Origin: Stutzerimonas stutzeri
Lineage (GTDB): Bacteria; Pseudomonadota; Gammaproteobacteria; Pseudomonadales; Pseudomonadaceae
Assembly (NCBI RefSeq): GCF_015291885.1
Contig: NZ_CP036186.1
Span: 868,001-932,000 of the forward strand
Reading direction: 5' to 3'
Length of the DNA: 64,000 bases
Shown: positions 27,381 through 40,774 of the stretch, piece by piece
How positions within the stretch are numbered: position 1 is the stretch's first letter
Layout: each line of letters starts with the position of its first letter
The notes under the pieces: model-generated
What the model was told of the DNA's origin: nothing
Seen by the model: the letters and a program-made list of their open reading frames with translations, nothing else
Databases searched by the model: none
Position numbers and translations under genes: made by a program

Positions 27381-29759
27381 TCAATCTTCTGGTTTCCAGC
27401 GCTTAAGCAGCAGGGCGTTGCTCACCACGCTGACGCTCGACAAGGCCATCGCCGCGCCAGCCACCACCGGGCTGAGAAAGCCGAAGGCGGCGAGCGGAAT
27501 GCCCACCAGGTTGTAGATGAAGGCCCAGAACAGGTTCTGCTGGATCTTGCGGTAGGTGCGTCGGCTGATCTCCAGCGCCGCCGGTACCAGGCGTGGGTCG
27601 CCACGCATCAGGGTAATGCCGGCCGCATGCATGGCTACGTCGGTACCACCGCCCATGGCGATGCCGACATCCGCCGCAGCCAGAGCCGGCGCATCGTTTA
27701 TGCCGTCGCCGACCATCGCCACCACGGCGCCGCCCTTTTTCAGCTCTGCCACGGTGGCGGCCTTGTCCGCCGGCAGCACTTCGGCATGCACGTCGTTGAT
27801 GTGCAGTGCTTCTGCCACCACCCGCGCGCTGCCTCGGTTGTCGCCGGTGATCAAGTGGCTGCGGATATGCCGCGCCGCGAGCCCGGCAATCGCCGCTGCG
27901 GCGCCGTCCTTGAGGCTGTCACCGAAAGCAAACAGGCCGAGGATGCGCGGCTCGGGCGTCTGTTCCACCAGCCAGGACAGGGTGCGGCCCTCGGCTTCCC
28001 AGCGCTGGGCGGTTTCCAGCAGCTCGCCCGGCTGCAGGCCGTACTCTTCGAGCATGCGCCGGTTGCCCAGCGCCAGCTGCTGACCATCCAGCGTTCCGGC
28101 GATGCCGCGGCCGCTCAGGGCCTGGCTCTTCTGCACATCGGGAACCGTGACGCCGTCGGCCTCGCAGCGCTCCAGCACGGCGCGCGCCAGCGGATGCTCG
28201 CTGCCACGCTGCAGGGCGCCGGCCAGACGCAGGATCCGCGCTTCGTCGCCGTCCACGGCATGCAGGTGGATGATCTGCGGCTTGCCCGAGGTGAGCGTGC
28301 CGGTCTTGTCGAAGGCCACGGCCGTGACCGCATGGGCGACTTCCAGCGCTTCGGCGTCCTTGATCAGGATGCCGTGGCGCGCCGCCACGCCGGTGCCGGC
28401 CATGATCGCCGCCGGTGTGGCAAGGCCGAGGGCGCACGGGCAGGCGATCACCAGCACCGCCACCGCATTGATCAGCGCGACCTCGGCCGGCGCGCCAGTG
28501 AGCAGCCAGCCGATCAGGGTGAACACGGCGATCACCAGCACCGCCGGGACGAACACCTGGCTGACCCTGTCCACCAGCTTCTGGATCGGTGCCTTGGCCG
28601 CCTGGGCGTCTTCCACCAGGCGGATGATCCGCGCCAGCACGGTCTCGCCACCGAGCGCGGTGGTGCGTACCAGCAGGCGACCCTCGCCGTTGATCGCGCC
28701 ACCGGTGATGCGGTCGCCCGGCGCCTTGTTCACCGGCAGGCTCTCGCCGCTGATCAGCGCTTCGTCGGCCTGGCTTTCGCCTTCGAGCACTTCGCCGTCC
28801 ACCGGGAAACGCTCGCCGGGCTTGACCAGCACCAGGTCGTCCAGGCGTAGCACGGCGATGGCGACGTCTTCCTCGCGGCCGTCAGTCACCCGTGTTGCGC
28901 GGTCCGGCCGCAAGGCTTCCAGTGCCCGGATCGCCGCGCTGGTCTGGCGCTTGGCGCGGCTTTCCAGGTACTTGCCCAGCAGCACCAGGGCGATGACCAC
29001 CGCCGAGGCCTCGAAATACAGGTGCGGCATCTGCCCGGCTGGTGCTGCCCACCATTGATAGAGGCTCAGGCCGTAACCGGCGCTGGTGCCGATGGCGACC
29101 AGCAGGTCCATGTTGCCGGCACCAGCGCGCACGGCCTTCCAGCCGGCGACGTAGAAGCGCGCACCGAGGACGAACTGCACCGGCGTGGCGAGCAGGAACT
29201 GGATCCATGCCGGCAGCATCCAGTGCTGCCCGAACAGCTCGCCGAACATCGGCACTACCAGCGGCGCGGCCAACAGCAGGCCGGCGATCACTGCCCAGCG
29301 TTCGCGCTGCAGGCGCCGCTCGGCATCCTCTTCCGGGCGTTGCTGGTCGCCGGCGCTTGCCTTGTAGCCGGCGGCCTCGACCGCCTGGATCAGCGCAGCC
29401 GGGTCCGGCGTGCCGATCACTTCGACATGCGCGCGCTCGCTGGCCAGGTTCACCGCGGCGCTGCGTACACCGGGCACCTTGAGCAGCGCCCGCTCGACCC
29501 GGCCGACGCAGCTGGCGCAGGTCATGCCTTCGATATTCAGCTCGATGCTTTGCAGCGGCACGCCGTAGCCGGCTTTTTCCACGGCGGTGATCAGTGCTGC
29601 CATGCCTAGGTCATCACCTTCGACGCGCACCTGTTCGTTGGCGAGATTGACGTCGGCGGCGGTGACGCCAGGTACCTTGAGCAGGGCCCGCTCGACGCGG
29701 CCGGCGCAGCTGGCGCAGGTCATACCGCTGACCGGCAGCGTATGGGTGGCGCTGGACAT
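27381..29759 (-). CDS. copA: Cu(+)-exporting P1B-type ATPase
   Basis: Exports cytoplasmic Cu(I) across the inner membrane. It is 792 residues with two N-terminal heavy-metal domains, each with GMTCASC (first at residues 12-18, second at about 78-84). Transmembrane helices follow, with the transport motif ACPCALG. The phosphorylation site is DKTGTLT, and the ATP-binding and hinge motifs are SEHPLARAV and GDGINDAP. The terminal YN(x)VGIPLAA and [15 protein letters not shown] segments identify the copper branch (CopA/CueA). It is divergent from copZ with CueR boxes between. Confidence 0.96.
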   Translation of the reverse strand: MSSATHTLPVSGMTCASCAGRVERALLKVPGVTAADVNLANEQVRVEGDDLGMAALITAVEKAGYGVPLQSIELNIEGMTCASCVGRVERALLKVPGVRSAAVNLASERAHVEVIGTPDPAALIQAVEAAGYKASAGDQQRPEEDAERRLQRERWAVIAGLLLAAPLVVPMFGELFGQHWMLPAWIQFLLATPVQFVLGARFYVAGWKAVRAGAGNMDLLVAIGTSAGYGLSLYQWWAAPAGQMPHLYFEASAVVIALVLLGKYLESRAKRQTSAAIRALEALRPDRATRVTDGREEDVAIAVLRLDDLVLVKPGERFPVDGEVLEGESQADEALISGESLPVNKAPGDRITGGAINGEGRLLVRTTALGGETVLARIIRLVEDAQAAKAPIQKLVDRVSQVFVPAVLVIAVFTLIGWLLTGAPAEVALINAVAVLVIACPCALGLATPAAIMAGTGVAARHGILIKDAEALEVAHAVTAVAFDKTGTLTSGKPQIIHLHAVDGDEARILRLAGALQRGSEHPLARAVLERCEADGVTVPDVQKSQALSGRGIAGTLDGQQLALGNRRMLEEYGLQPGELLETAQRWEAEGRTLSWLVEQTPEPRILGLFAFGDSLKDGAAAAIAGLAARHIRSHLITGDNRGSARVVAEALHINDVHAEVLPADKAATVAELKKGGAVVAMVGDGINDAPALAAADVGIAMGGGTDVAMHAAGITLMRGDPRLVPAALEISRRTYRKIQQNLFWAFIYNLVGIPLAAFGFLSPVVAGAAMALSSVSVVSNALLLKRWKPED

Positions 29760-29796
29760 GGTAGAGACTCCTCGGGATTGCGATGGCCGCAGGATC

Positions 29797-29819
29797 GACC
29801 TTAACCCTATGGCAAGGTC
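29797..29819 (-). promoter_or_regulatory. CueR operator/promoter of copA
   Basis: Inverted repeat GACCTTaaccctatGGCAAGGTC. Read on the minus strand it is a TTGACCTTGCC...AAGGTC dyad with the long spacer characteristic of MerR/CueR-activated promoters. It is 38 bp upstream of copA. One half-site is imperfect. Confidence 0.8.
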
Positions 29820-29849
29820 AACACCATGATCTGCGACAGCAGGGGCCTT

Positions 29850-29872
29850 GACCTTGCCCGGGTGGCAAGGTC
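29850..29872 (+). promoter_or_regulatory. CueR operator/promoter of copZ
   Basis: The 23-bp dyad GACCTTGCCcgggtGGCAAGGTC is a perfect inverted repeat matching the CueR consensus (ACCTTGCC...GGCAAGGT), 37 bp upstream of copZ. It is more symmetrical than the copA site, which suggests tighter binding. Confidence 0.88.
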
Positions 29873-29908
29873 GAGAATCGGCGCAATCACCAGCCGAGGA
29901 GAGCGACG

Positions 29909-30100
29909 ATGCAAGTATTCAACGTGAGCGGAATGACCTGCAGCCACTGCGAGCGTGCGGTAACCCAGGCCATTCAGGCGCTGGACCCACAGGCTCAGGT
30001 GCAGGTGGACCTGGCGGCCGGAACCGTGCAGGTGCAGAGCAGTGCCAGCGAGCAGGCGATCAGTGAGGCGATCAGTGAAGAGGGTTATCAGGTGAGCTGA
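29909..30100 (+). CDS. copZ: Copper chaperone CopZ
   Basis: A 63-residue heavy-metal-associated domain protein. The ferredoxin-like beta-alpha-beta pattern carries the Cu(I) site GMTCSHC near the N-terminus (Cys11 and Cys14). The C-terminal SEEGYQV is typical of the last strand. It delivers Cu(I) to CopA in the cytoplasm. It is divergently transcribed from copA under its own CueR-type dyad, with a GAGGAG ribosome-binding site. Confidence 0.92.
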   Translation: MQVFNVSGMTCSHCERAVTQAIQALDPQAQVQVDLAAGTVQVQSSASEQAISEAISEEGYQVS

Positions 30101-30104
30101 TAGC

Positions 30105-30752
30105 TCAACCGGCGAGCTGGTCGGGGTCATCCGGCCAGTCGCGGACCAGGCCGCGGAATAACGGGTCGATCAATGCCTTGGTATCGACCTCCGGTGCGAA
30201 CAATTCGGTGTCGCGCGTCCAGTCGGTGAACAACCCGACCACCATGGCATGCAGCGAGAGTGCAGCAAGGCGAGGCGTTACGCCGGGACGTAAGCACGCC
30301 GAGGCATTGCGCAGCAGGTTCTCGCACAGGTCGATGAACTGATTGATGAAGGCGTGGTGGCGCTCTTCGGCTTCGCGCAGCTCATCGGTGAACTCGCACT
30401 TGTGCAGCAGGATGGTGAAGATCCGGCGCTTCTGCTCGTTGCTTGCCAGCGCGCTGATGGCCTCGACCGTCAGGTTGCGCAGGGCGATCAGTGCCAGCAG
30501 CGGTTGTTGCTGATTGCAACTGCACAGGCGCTCGGTCATCTGCTCGGGCGGCAGACGAATCTGATTGAGCATTTCGTGGAACAGATGTGCCTTGTTCTGG
30601 AAGTGCCAATACACCGCCCCTCGCGTCACACCGGCGTCACGGGCAATCTGGTCGAGACTGGTGTGGGCCACCCCCTTGTCCAGAAACAGCCGCTCGGCAG
30701 AGGCGAGGATGGCAATACGGGTTTTCTCGGCTTCTTCTTTGGTTCGGCGCAT
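30105..30752 (-). CDS. TtgR/AcrR-like TetR-family repressor
   Basis: A 215-residue TetR-family repressor of drug efflux. The N-terminal helix-turn-helix reads TSLDQIARDAGVTRGAVYWHFQNKAHLF, very close to TtgR/AcrR/MexZ-type regulators. The C-terminal ligand domain (about 80-205) contains RRIFTILLHKCEF. It is convergent with copZ (four bases apart). It is divergent from the MFS pump gene, with a TtgR-like operator between. It probably represses both itself and the pump, releasing on binding aromatic drugs. Confidence 0.86.
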   Translation of the reverse strand: MRRTKEEAEKTRIAILASAERLFLDKGVAHTSLDQIARDAGVTRGAVYWHFQNKAHLFHEMLNQIRLPPEQMTERLCSCNQQQPLLALIALRNLTVEAISALASNEQKRRIFTILLHKCEFTDELREAEERHHAFINQFIDLCENLLRNASACLRPGVTPRLAALSLHAMVVGLFTDWTRDTELFAPEVDTKALIDPLFRGLVRDWPDDPDQLAG

Positions 30753-30842
30753 GGGCAGGTTCAGGCAGATAACGGCTGCTTCGGGCGTCCAGCAGCGATG
30801 GATGAGGGCCAGTGTAACGGTGCATCTCGTCGTGATGCATGT

Positions 30843-30864
30843 TTACAAACGGCGGTGTATGTAA
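30843..30864. promoter_or_regulatory. TtgR-like operator
   Basis: TTACAAACGGCGGTGTATGT followed by AA forms an imperfect palindrome with TTACA and TGTAA arms. It matches the TtgR operator core (TTACAAAC...AATGTAA) in arms and spacing. It lies between the divergent tetR-type gene and the MFS gene, where it could control both. Confidence 0.72.
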
Positions 30865-30956
30865 CAGCATCTTGCATGTCGGTGTAAATGCCCGCGTATG
30901 GTCGATGTCCAATGGACGCTCTCGGCCACGTCTCTTTTTCAGCTTGTGAGCCTCTG

Positions 30957-32129
30957 ATGTCTCTGCGGATTCTCCTCATACTGGGTGCGCTCAGCGCGTT
31001 CGGCCCCCTGGCGATCGACATGTACCTGCCGGCCTTTCCCTTGCTGGCGGAGTCGTTCGGCACCAGCGTCGATCACGTGCAGCTTTCTCTGGCGGCCTAT
31101 TTCATCGGCTTGGCCATCGGCCAGCTGGTTTACGGGCCGCTGGCCGATCGTTACGGGCGACGCGGCCCGCTACTGATCGGCGTGGTGCTGTTCACCCTGG
31201 CGTCACTGGCCAGCGCCTTTGCGCCGTCCATGGACTGGCTGATCGGCGTCCGCTTCGTCCAGGCGCTTGGTGGCTGTGCGGGCATGGTGGTGGCGCGGGC
31301 CGTGGTGCGCGACCTGTGCGATCCGATGACCAGCGCCAAGGTGTTTTCGCAGCTGATGCTGGTGATGGGGCTGGCGCCGATCCTCGCGCCGGTGGCGGGC
31401 GGGGCCTTGCTGGCCTCGTTCGGCTGGCCTTCGATCTTCATCCTGCTGACGTTGTTCAGCGCGATGTGCCTGGTGGCGGTCACGCTCTGGCTACCGGAAA
31501 CCTATCCGGCCGGGCTGCCGCGCCAGCCGATGTCCGGCGCGCTAGGGCAGTACCTGCGCCTGTTCCGCGATCGCTTTTTTATCGGCCACGTACTGACCGG
31601 CGCGCTGTGCATGGCCGGCATGTTCGCCTACATCACCGGTTCGCCGTTCGTTTTCATCGAGCTGTACGGAGTCAAGCCGGAGCATTTCGGCTGGCTGTTC
31701 GGTATCAATGCGGCGGGCTTCATCCTGATGGCGCAGGTCAACGTGCGACTGGTTCGCTGGCGCGGGCCGGAGTTCTGGGTGCGGCGTTGGGTGTGGTTCT
31801 TCTTCGGCAGTGCGCTGGCGTTGCTGGCGGTTGCAGCGGCGCAGCCGGAATCGCTCTGGCCGTTGCTGATTCCGCTGTTCTGCTGTGTGTCCTGCCTCGG
31901 TTGCCTGCTGCCGAACGCCACGGCCTGCGCCATGGCCGACCAGCGCGCCAATGCCGGCAGCGCCTCGGCCCTGCTCGGCAGCATGCAGTTCACCATCGCA
32001 GCCATCGCCGCTTCCGCGGTGGGGGCGCTGCACAACGGCACGGCGGTGCCGCTTGCGGCAATCATCAGCCTGTGCGGCTTGCTGGCAACGGTCGTGGCTT
32101 ACACCACAGCGCGCGCCAGCACGGAATGA
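30957..32129 (+). CDS. Bcr/CflA-family multidrug efflux MFS transporter
   Basis: A 390-residue, 12-helix drug:proton antiporter. TM1 carries LSAFGPLAIDMYLPAFP, diagnostic of the Bcr/CflA (DHA1) group. The loop 2-3 motif A is GPLADRYGRRGP, and the TM5 motif C region is LVMGLAPILAPVAGG. The ATG at 30957 starts the typical N-terminus. It is located downstream of the TtgR-like operator and divergent from the repressor gene. Confidence 0.9.
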   Translation: MSLRILLILGALSAFGPLAIDMYLPAFPLLAESFGTSVDHVQLSLAAYFIGLAIGQLVYGPLADRYGRRGPLLIGVVLFTLASLASAFAPSMDWLIGVRFVQALGGCAGMVVARAVVRDLCDPMTSAKVFSQLMLVMGLAPILAPVAGGALLASFGWPSIFILLTLFSAMCLVAVTLWLPETYPAGLPRQPMSGALGQYLRLFRDRFFIGHVLTGALCMAGMFAYITGSPFVFIELYGVKPEHFGWLFGINAAGFILMAQVNVRLVRWRGPEFWVRRWVWFFFGSALALLAVAAAQPESLWPLLIPLFCCVSCLGCLLPNATACAMADQRANAGSASALLGSMQFTIAAIAASAVGALHNGTAVPLAAIISLCGLLATVVAYTTARASTE

Positions 32130-32132
32130 CGA

Positions 32133-32297
32133 TCAGGCACTGAGTGGCAGGGGATGCGGCGCCTGCAGGCGCCGGCGCAGGGTCTCGACGAAGGCGCGTG
32201 CCTCGGCTTCGCTGCGAAAGGTGACTTTCTGCCGGTCGAGGCTCACCTGCCAGGCGCTGTCGGGGTAGGGCGTCAGGGGACGGACGAGAATGTTCAT
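32133..32297 (-). CDS. Small conserved hypothetical protein, 54 aa
   Basis: A 54-residue protein from ATG 32297 with a clear GAGGAG ribosome-binding site. It contains SAWQVSLDRQKVTFRSEAEA, followed by a basic amphipathic helix (ARAFVETLRRRLQ). It has the look of a short DUF-type protein found in pseudomonads. It is convergent with the MFS gene. Function unknown. Confidence 0.6.
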   Translation of the reverse strand: MNILVRPLTPYPDSAWQVSLDRQKVTFRSEAEARAFVETLRRRLQAPHPLPLSA

Positions 32298-32398
32298 GGC
32301 GATCTCCTCGTGAAGTAGACGCGGCACAGTCTAGGCGCTGCCATGACCCGCGGGGCGAGCCATGGTGTCGCATGTGGATAGCGCCGCGACGGACGGGC

Positions 32399-34396
<1,998 letters not shown>

Positions 34397-34608
34397 GGCA
34401 GTTACGGCGTCGGTGATGGTTTGCGGGGTGGCCATTGTAGCGGCACCGCTGCGGCTGCGCTGCGTCGTGCTGCATGGCCCGTCCGGCGAACGGATTGAAC
34501 TTCGATGGATCGTCCAACCTCTACCTAGTAGGGCGCGGTTTGCGCGCATGACCTGGAGAAGGTCCCGCCGTACCGCATTTCGCTGGCACATCAGATGGAG
34601 GAAATTCC

Positions 34609-34938
34609 ATGCTCAATTCCACTTACCAGTCGTGCATCCAGGCCTGTTCCAATTGCGCACTGGTCTGCGAGACCTGCGCGGCATCCTGCTTGCGCGAGGA
34701 CGACGTGAAGATGATGGCGCGCTGCATCGAACTCGACCGTGACTGCGCCGACATGTGTGCGATCGCAGCAGTGCTGATGACCCGCGACAGTGCCTATGCC
34801 AAAGCCTTCTGCAAGCTTTGCGCGCAGGTCTGTCGCGATTGCGCCGAGGAGTGTGGCAAGCACAAGCACGACCATTGCCGGGCCTGCGCCGAGGCCTGTC
34901 GCAAGTGCGCTGAAGAATGCGAAAAGATGGCAGCCTGA
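34609..34938 (+). CDS. Four-helix-bundle copper storage protein (Csp-like)
   Basis: A 109-residue protein with 19 cysteines spaced in C-x2-C and C-x3-C patterns along predicted helices (CIQACSNCALVCETCAASC). A His-rich stretch (HKHDH) occurs near residue 85. This is the hallmark of cytosolic Csp proteins, which fill the core of a four-helix bundle with Cu(I). There is no signal peptide, so a cytosolic Csp3-like type is favoured. A strong GGAGGA ribosome-binding site precedes it. Confidence 0.87.
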   Translation: MLNSTYQSCIQACSNCALVCETCAASCLREDDVKMMARCIELDRDCADMCAIAAVLMTRDSAYAKAFCKLCAQVCRDCAEECGKHKHDHCRACAEACRKCAEECEKMAA

Positions 34939-34955
34939 TCGGTCGCCGATCCGGA

Positions 34956-34980
34956 GGGCCGCAGCTGCGGCCCGTTTGCT
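34956..34980. terminator. Perfect palindrome terminator
   Basis: GGGCCGCAGCTGCGGCCC is a fully self-complementary 18-mer followed by GTTTGCTT. It sits between the convergent csp and DUF1826 genes and is a likely intrinsic terminator. Confidence 0.6.
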
Positions 34981-35624
34981 TCAGCTCAGCCAGTCCAGCG
35001 TCAGGATCAGACGGCGCTCAGCCGTTGTCGCCTGCGGCGAGCGATGAATGATCCCGGCGCCTTCGTTACCCAGCCATTTCTCCCCCTTGAACAACGCCAC
35101 GTCGCCAACCCCGAGCTGCTGGATGGCAGCCGGATCAGTCGGTTCGGCTGTCGGATCGCCCAGGCGCCGACGCGGCATACCGCCCTCATGAAGCCATTCG
35201 CTACCTGCGCCGGCGTAGGTGGTGATCAGTCGCAGGGGGACATGATCGACGTGAAAGCGCGGGCACATGGGCTTGTCCAGCATGCGCAGACGCAAGCCAA
35301 TGCGCCGCGCATCGACCAGGCAGCTGAACGCCCGCACCAGCCAGGCCACGTCGGCGACGAAACCGGCATGGCCGGCAAGGTCCCGATAGGCCGCCGCCAG
35401 GGTTGGCAGCTGCAGCTCACCGTCGCCGGCCGGTTCGAGCGCCAACGATTCCGCCAGCGGTTCGCCCAGGGCCAGGAGAGTGTCGGCGAACTCGGCTATG
35501 TGCAGCGGCAGCTGGCGCTGCCATACGGCGAGGTTGACGCCATCGTTCAGCGTTTCGCCGAGTATCGCGGGAGAATCGCCCAGCAGCTGGCGTGGCTGTG
35601 GGCGAATGATCTGCTGCGCCAGCA

Positions 35625-35625
<1 letters not shown>
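34981..35625 (-). CDS. DUF1826 protein of the zinc-starvation operon
   Basis: A 214-residue protein whose central CPRFHVDHVPLRLITTYAG and SEWLHEG segments match DUF1826, a family with an AlkB-like or 2-oxoglutarate-dioxygenase-like flavour (HxD pattern FHVDH). It is translationally coupled to zigA: its ATG overlaps the zigA TGA. It is third in a dksA2-zigA-DUF1826 operon under a Zur box, so a role during zinc limitation is likely. The exact reaction is unknown. Confidence 0.82.
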
Positions 35626-36827
<1,202 letters not shown>

Positions 36828-36836
36828 GGCGGTCTC

Positions 36837-37241
36837 TCAGGCGGATCGTTGGTGTTTTTCGCGCTGTTCCTGGCGTTGCTTCGCCTCGATGGACAGCGTC
36901 GTGGTGGGGCGCAACAGCAGGCGCTGCAGGCCGATGGGTTCGCCAGTCTCGGCGCACCAGCCGTATTCGCCGCGGGCGATGGCATCCAGCGCATCGTCGA
37001 TCTTGTCCAGCAGCTTCTTTTCCCGCTCGAGCACGCGCAGCTGCCACTGGCGCTGCTCTTCGGCACTGCCGATGTCGGCTGGATCGCTGCTGGGTTCAAC
37101 TTCGCGCAAGGCGTCGAATTCCTCGGCGATGCGGCTCTGCAATTCTTGGCGCTGTTGCAGTAGCAAGTCGCGGAAGAAGGCCTGTTGTTCGGCGTTCATG
37201 TACGCCTCGGCGGGTTGGGCGAGTAGTTCGGCTTCGGTCAT
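36837..37241 (-). CDS. dksA2: Zinc-independent DksA paralogue DksA2
   Basis: RNA-polymerase secondary-channel factor, 134 residues. It has a coiled-coil tip and a C-terminal globular region. The four zinc-binding cysteines of DksA are reduced to one: YGWCAETGEPIGL and TTTLSIEAK show Cys, Thr, Ser and Ala at the four places. This is the signature of DksA2, which replaces zinc-containing DksA when zinc is scarce. It is the first gene of the Zur-type operon. An alternative start at residue 15 has a better GAGG ribosome-binding site. Confidence 0.88.
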   Translation of the reverse strand: MTEAELLAQPAEAYMNAEQQAFFRDLLLQQRQELQSRIAEEFDALREVEPSSDPADIGSAEEQRQWQLRVLEREKKLLDKIDDALDAIARGEYGWCAETGEPIGLQRLLLRPTTTLSIEAKQRQEQREKHQRSA

Positions 37242-37559
37242 GAGCGGGTGCCCGGCAAGGTTGATTGATTAGTTATAACATAACGTTTATGGTTGATACG
37301 AGTGCGTATCGGGTAGTGCCAGGCATTGCGCAACAGATGGGTAGGCTTGGATTGGGTTACGAGGATGTTTGCGATAGCGGTCTTGTCGCCGGCTTGGGGC
37401 GAGTTGGCGCGCTCTGGTGGGCTGAAGCCCGCCTTACGAGGGATGCGACGTGGAGCGCGGGCGCAGAAGGCTTCGAGGTTTTGTAGGGTGGGCTTTAGCC
37501 CACCGCATTCACCACCGCGGATGCGCCCAAGCCCGCCCGATGGGAGAGCATTCGTTTGC
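37242..37559. promoter_or_regulatory. Zur box and REP-like palindromes upstream of dksA2
   Basis: A 318-bp non-coding stretch. GTTATAACATAAC at 37272-37284 is an exact match to the Pseudomonas Zur consensus (GTTATA-nn-ATAAC), 31 bp upstream of dksA2. Further on two related palindromes occur: GGTGGGCTGAAGCCCGCC (37416-37433) and GGGTGGGCTTTAGCCCACC (37487-37505). These are probably intergenic repeats. No gene was recognised. Confidence 0.8.
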
Positions 37560-38084
37560 TCAGGTGCTTGAAAGCCCGTGGTAGTTGCGGCCGAAGTACA
37601 CCAGCGCGTCGCTGCTGTCGCGGCGGTACACGGCGAGCACCTCGCAGTAGAGGATGTCGTGGGTGCCGACGCTGGCGCTGTGGCTGATGCGGCAGTCGAA
37701 CGACACCGTGGCGCCGTCGAGCAGCGGCGAACCGGTCACGCCGGTGCTCCACTGCGCCGCGGCGAAGCGCTCGGCCATGGGCGTCTTGCCTCCGAACAGG
37801 TTGGACAGGTCCCGCTGCGCACCGGCCAGGGTGTTCACGCACAACTGCCCGTTGGCGGTGACGATCGGATGCGCCGATGCGCTGCGGTTCAGGCACACCA
37901 GCAGCGTCGGCGGTTCGTCGGTGACGCTGCACACCGCGGTGGCGGTGAAGCCGGCACGGCCGCTGGGGCCGTCGGTGGTGATGATATTGACCGCCGCGGC
38001 CAGGCGCGCCATGGCATCGCGATAATCCTCACGAATCACTGGAGCGCTGAATTGACTTGTGGTTTCGCATTGAGCCAGTTGCAT
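37560..38084 (-). CDS. rutF: Flavin reductase RutF
   Basis: A 174-residue NADH:FMN reductase that supplies reduced flavin to the RutA monooxygenase. The flavin-reductase-like domain shows [20 protein letters not shown] near residue 45 and [12 protein letters not shown]. It is the last gene of the rut operon seen here, 13 bp after rutE. The ATG at 38084 begins [12 protein letters not shown]. Confidence 0.88.
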   Translation of the reverse strand: MQLAQCETTSQFSAPVIREDYRDAMARLAAAVNIITTDGPSGRAGFTATAVCSVTDEPPTLLVCLNRSASAHPIVTANGQLCVNTLAGAQRDLSNLFGGKTPMAERFAAAQWSTGVTGSPLLDGATVSFDCRISHSASVGTHDILYCEVLAVYRRDSSDALVYFGRNYHGLSST

Positions 38085-38097
38085 GGTCGGTTCTCCA

Positions 38098-38688
38098 TCA
38101 GGCGAGGACGCAGGCGCGGTCGAAGGGCAGGCGTGGCAGGCGGTCGCGCAGCTTGCTGGCATCGCCGTAGCCGAGGTTGATCAGCAGATTGGATTTCCAG
38201 CTCGTGCCGGCGAAGAAGGCCGCATCCAGTGCCTTGCCGTCGAAGCCAGACATCGGTCCGCAATCGAGCCCCAAAGCTCGGGCAGCGAGGATCAGATAAC
38301 CGGCCTGCAGCGAGCTGTTGCGCAGTGCGTTCTCGGTGATCAGTGCCGGCTGCCCGGCGTACCAGCTGCGCGCATCGGCGTGGGGAAACAGCTCCGGCAG
38401 GGTTTCCGGGAAGTCCTCGTCATAGGCGACAATCACCGTCACCGGCGCGGCCAGGGTCTTGTCCAGGTTGCCCTTGGACAGGCAGGGCGCGAGCTTCTGC
38501 TTGCCCTCGGCGCTGCGCACGAAGACGAAGCGCGCCGGGCAGCTGTTGACCGCGGTCGGACCGAGGCGGACGTGTTCGTAGAGCTGTTCGAGCAGGGCAT
38601 CCGGTACCGCTTTGTCCAACCAGGCGCTGTGGGTGCGGGCCTCGCTGAACAGCGTCGCGAGGGCATTCGAGTCGATGGGGGCGTGCAT
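38098..38688 (-). CDS. rutE: Malonic semialdehyde reductase RutE
   Basis: A 196-residue FMN nitroreductase-family enzyme reducing malonic semialdehyde to 3-hydroxypropionate, which detoxifies the end product of the Rut pathway. Flavin-binding elements ARTHSAW near the N-terminus and [15 protein letters not shown] match the NfsB/RutE group. The late segment [13 protein letters not shown] fits the family too. The ATG at 38688 follows rutD by ten bases. Confidence 0.88.
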   Translation of the reverse strand: MHAPIDSNALATLFSEARTHSAWLDKAVPDALLEQLYEHVRLGPTAVNSCPARFVFVRSAEGKQKLAPCLSKGNLDKTLAAPVTVIVAYDEDFPETLPELFPHADARSWYAGQPALITENALRNSSLQAGYLILAARALGLDCGPMSGFDGKALDAAFFAGTSWKSNLLINLGYGDASKLRDRLPRLPFDRACVLA

Positions 38689-38698
38689 GTTCGGGTCC

Positions 38699-39496
38699 TC
38701 AGGCTGCTGCGACCTGGCCGCATTGCTCGGCAAGATGGTCCAGCAGGATCTGGTTGAAGGGTTCGCTGTCGCTGACGCTGGACGCGTGGCCACCGTAGTT
38801 CAGCAGCGCCAGCTGTGCGTTGGGCATGACGTCGGCTAGGTGCTGCGAACGCTGCCAGGGCACCAGCATGTCGTCGCGGTTGGCGATCAGCAGGGTCGGG
38901 GTGGTGATGCGCGGCAGCTCGGCCTCGATATCGAAGGCCAGCAGCGCCTCGATGCGCCGCACCAGATTCATCGTCGGTGGGAAATGCGCCAGTGCATGGG
39001 CATCGTCGCGTGCCAGTCGCTCGCTGTTGGCCGCGATCCAGTCGGCCGGGTAGAGGAACAGCGACTGCGCCTGCACATAGGCTGCCGGGCCGCTGTCGTG
39101 CAACAGCTTCAGGCGTACTGCGAAACAGCGCGCACTGTGCGGGTTGGGGCTGCTCCAGGCATTGATCGGCACCAGGCTCTGCAACAGCTGCGGCCGCAGC
39201 AGGGCGATCTGCAAGCCGACCAGCCCGCCGAGTGCATGGCCGATGAAATGGCAGCGGCGGATGCCCAGGGTGTCCAGCAGCTCCAGTAATTCCACTGCCA
39301 TGGATTCGATGGAATAGCCCGCCGGCAGGTTCGCCGGACTCTTGTTGGTCCCCAGCTGATCGTAGACCAGCACCCGGTAGTCCTGAGTCAGCGCCGGCAG
39401 CTGCGGCGTCCAGAAGGCGGCGGCGCCGCCGAGGCCGGAACTGAGCACCAGGGTCGGTGCATCCGGCTCCATGCGACCATGAAGTTCGTAGTGCAT
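38699..39496 (-). CDS. rutD: Aminoacrylate hydrolase RutD
   Basis: A 265-residue alpha/beta hydrolase proposed to speed hydrolysis of aminoacrylate to malonic semialdehyde. The oxyanion region is [12 protein letters not shown]. The nucleophile elbow is FIGHALGG, where Ala replaces the expected Ser as found in RutD proteins. Conserved Asp and His follow in NRDDMLVP and NYGGHASS. It lies between rutC and rutE in the operon. The ATG at 39496 gives the family start MHYELHG. Confidence 0.87.
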   Translation of the reverse strand: MHYELHGRMEPDAPTLVLSSGLGGAAAFWTPQLPALTQDYRVLVYDQLGTNKSPANLPAGYSIESMAVELLELLDTLGIRRCHFIGHALGGLVGLQIALLRPQLLQSLVPINAWSSPNPHSARCFAVRLKLLHDSGPAAYVQAQSLFLYPADWIAANSERLARDDAHALAHFPPTMNLVRRIEALLAFDIEAELPRITTPTLLIANRDDMLVPWQRSQHLADVMPNAQLALLNYGGHASSVSDSEPFNQILLDHLAEQCGQVAAA

Positions 39497-39561
39497 GTCA
39501 CTCCCTCCGCGAGGTCGATCAGCGGGCCGCCGGCGTGCCGGCTGACCCGCTCTGGTAGGCG

Positions 39562-40773
<1,212 letters not shown>

Positions 40774-40774
<1 letters not shown>

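Noticed and set aside
27351..28850. A 499-codon open frame opposite copA
   Set aside because: copA has every P-type ATPase motif in the other strand; the opposite frame is His/Arg/Gln-rich without homology pattern.
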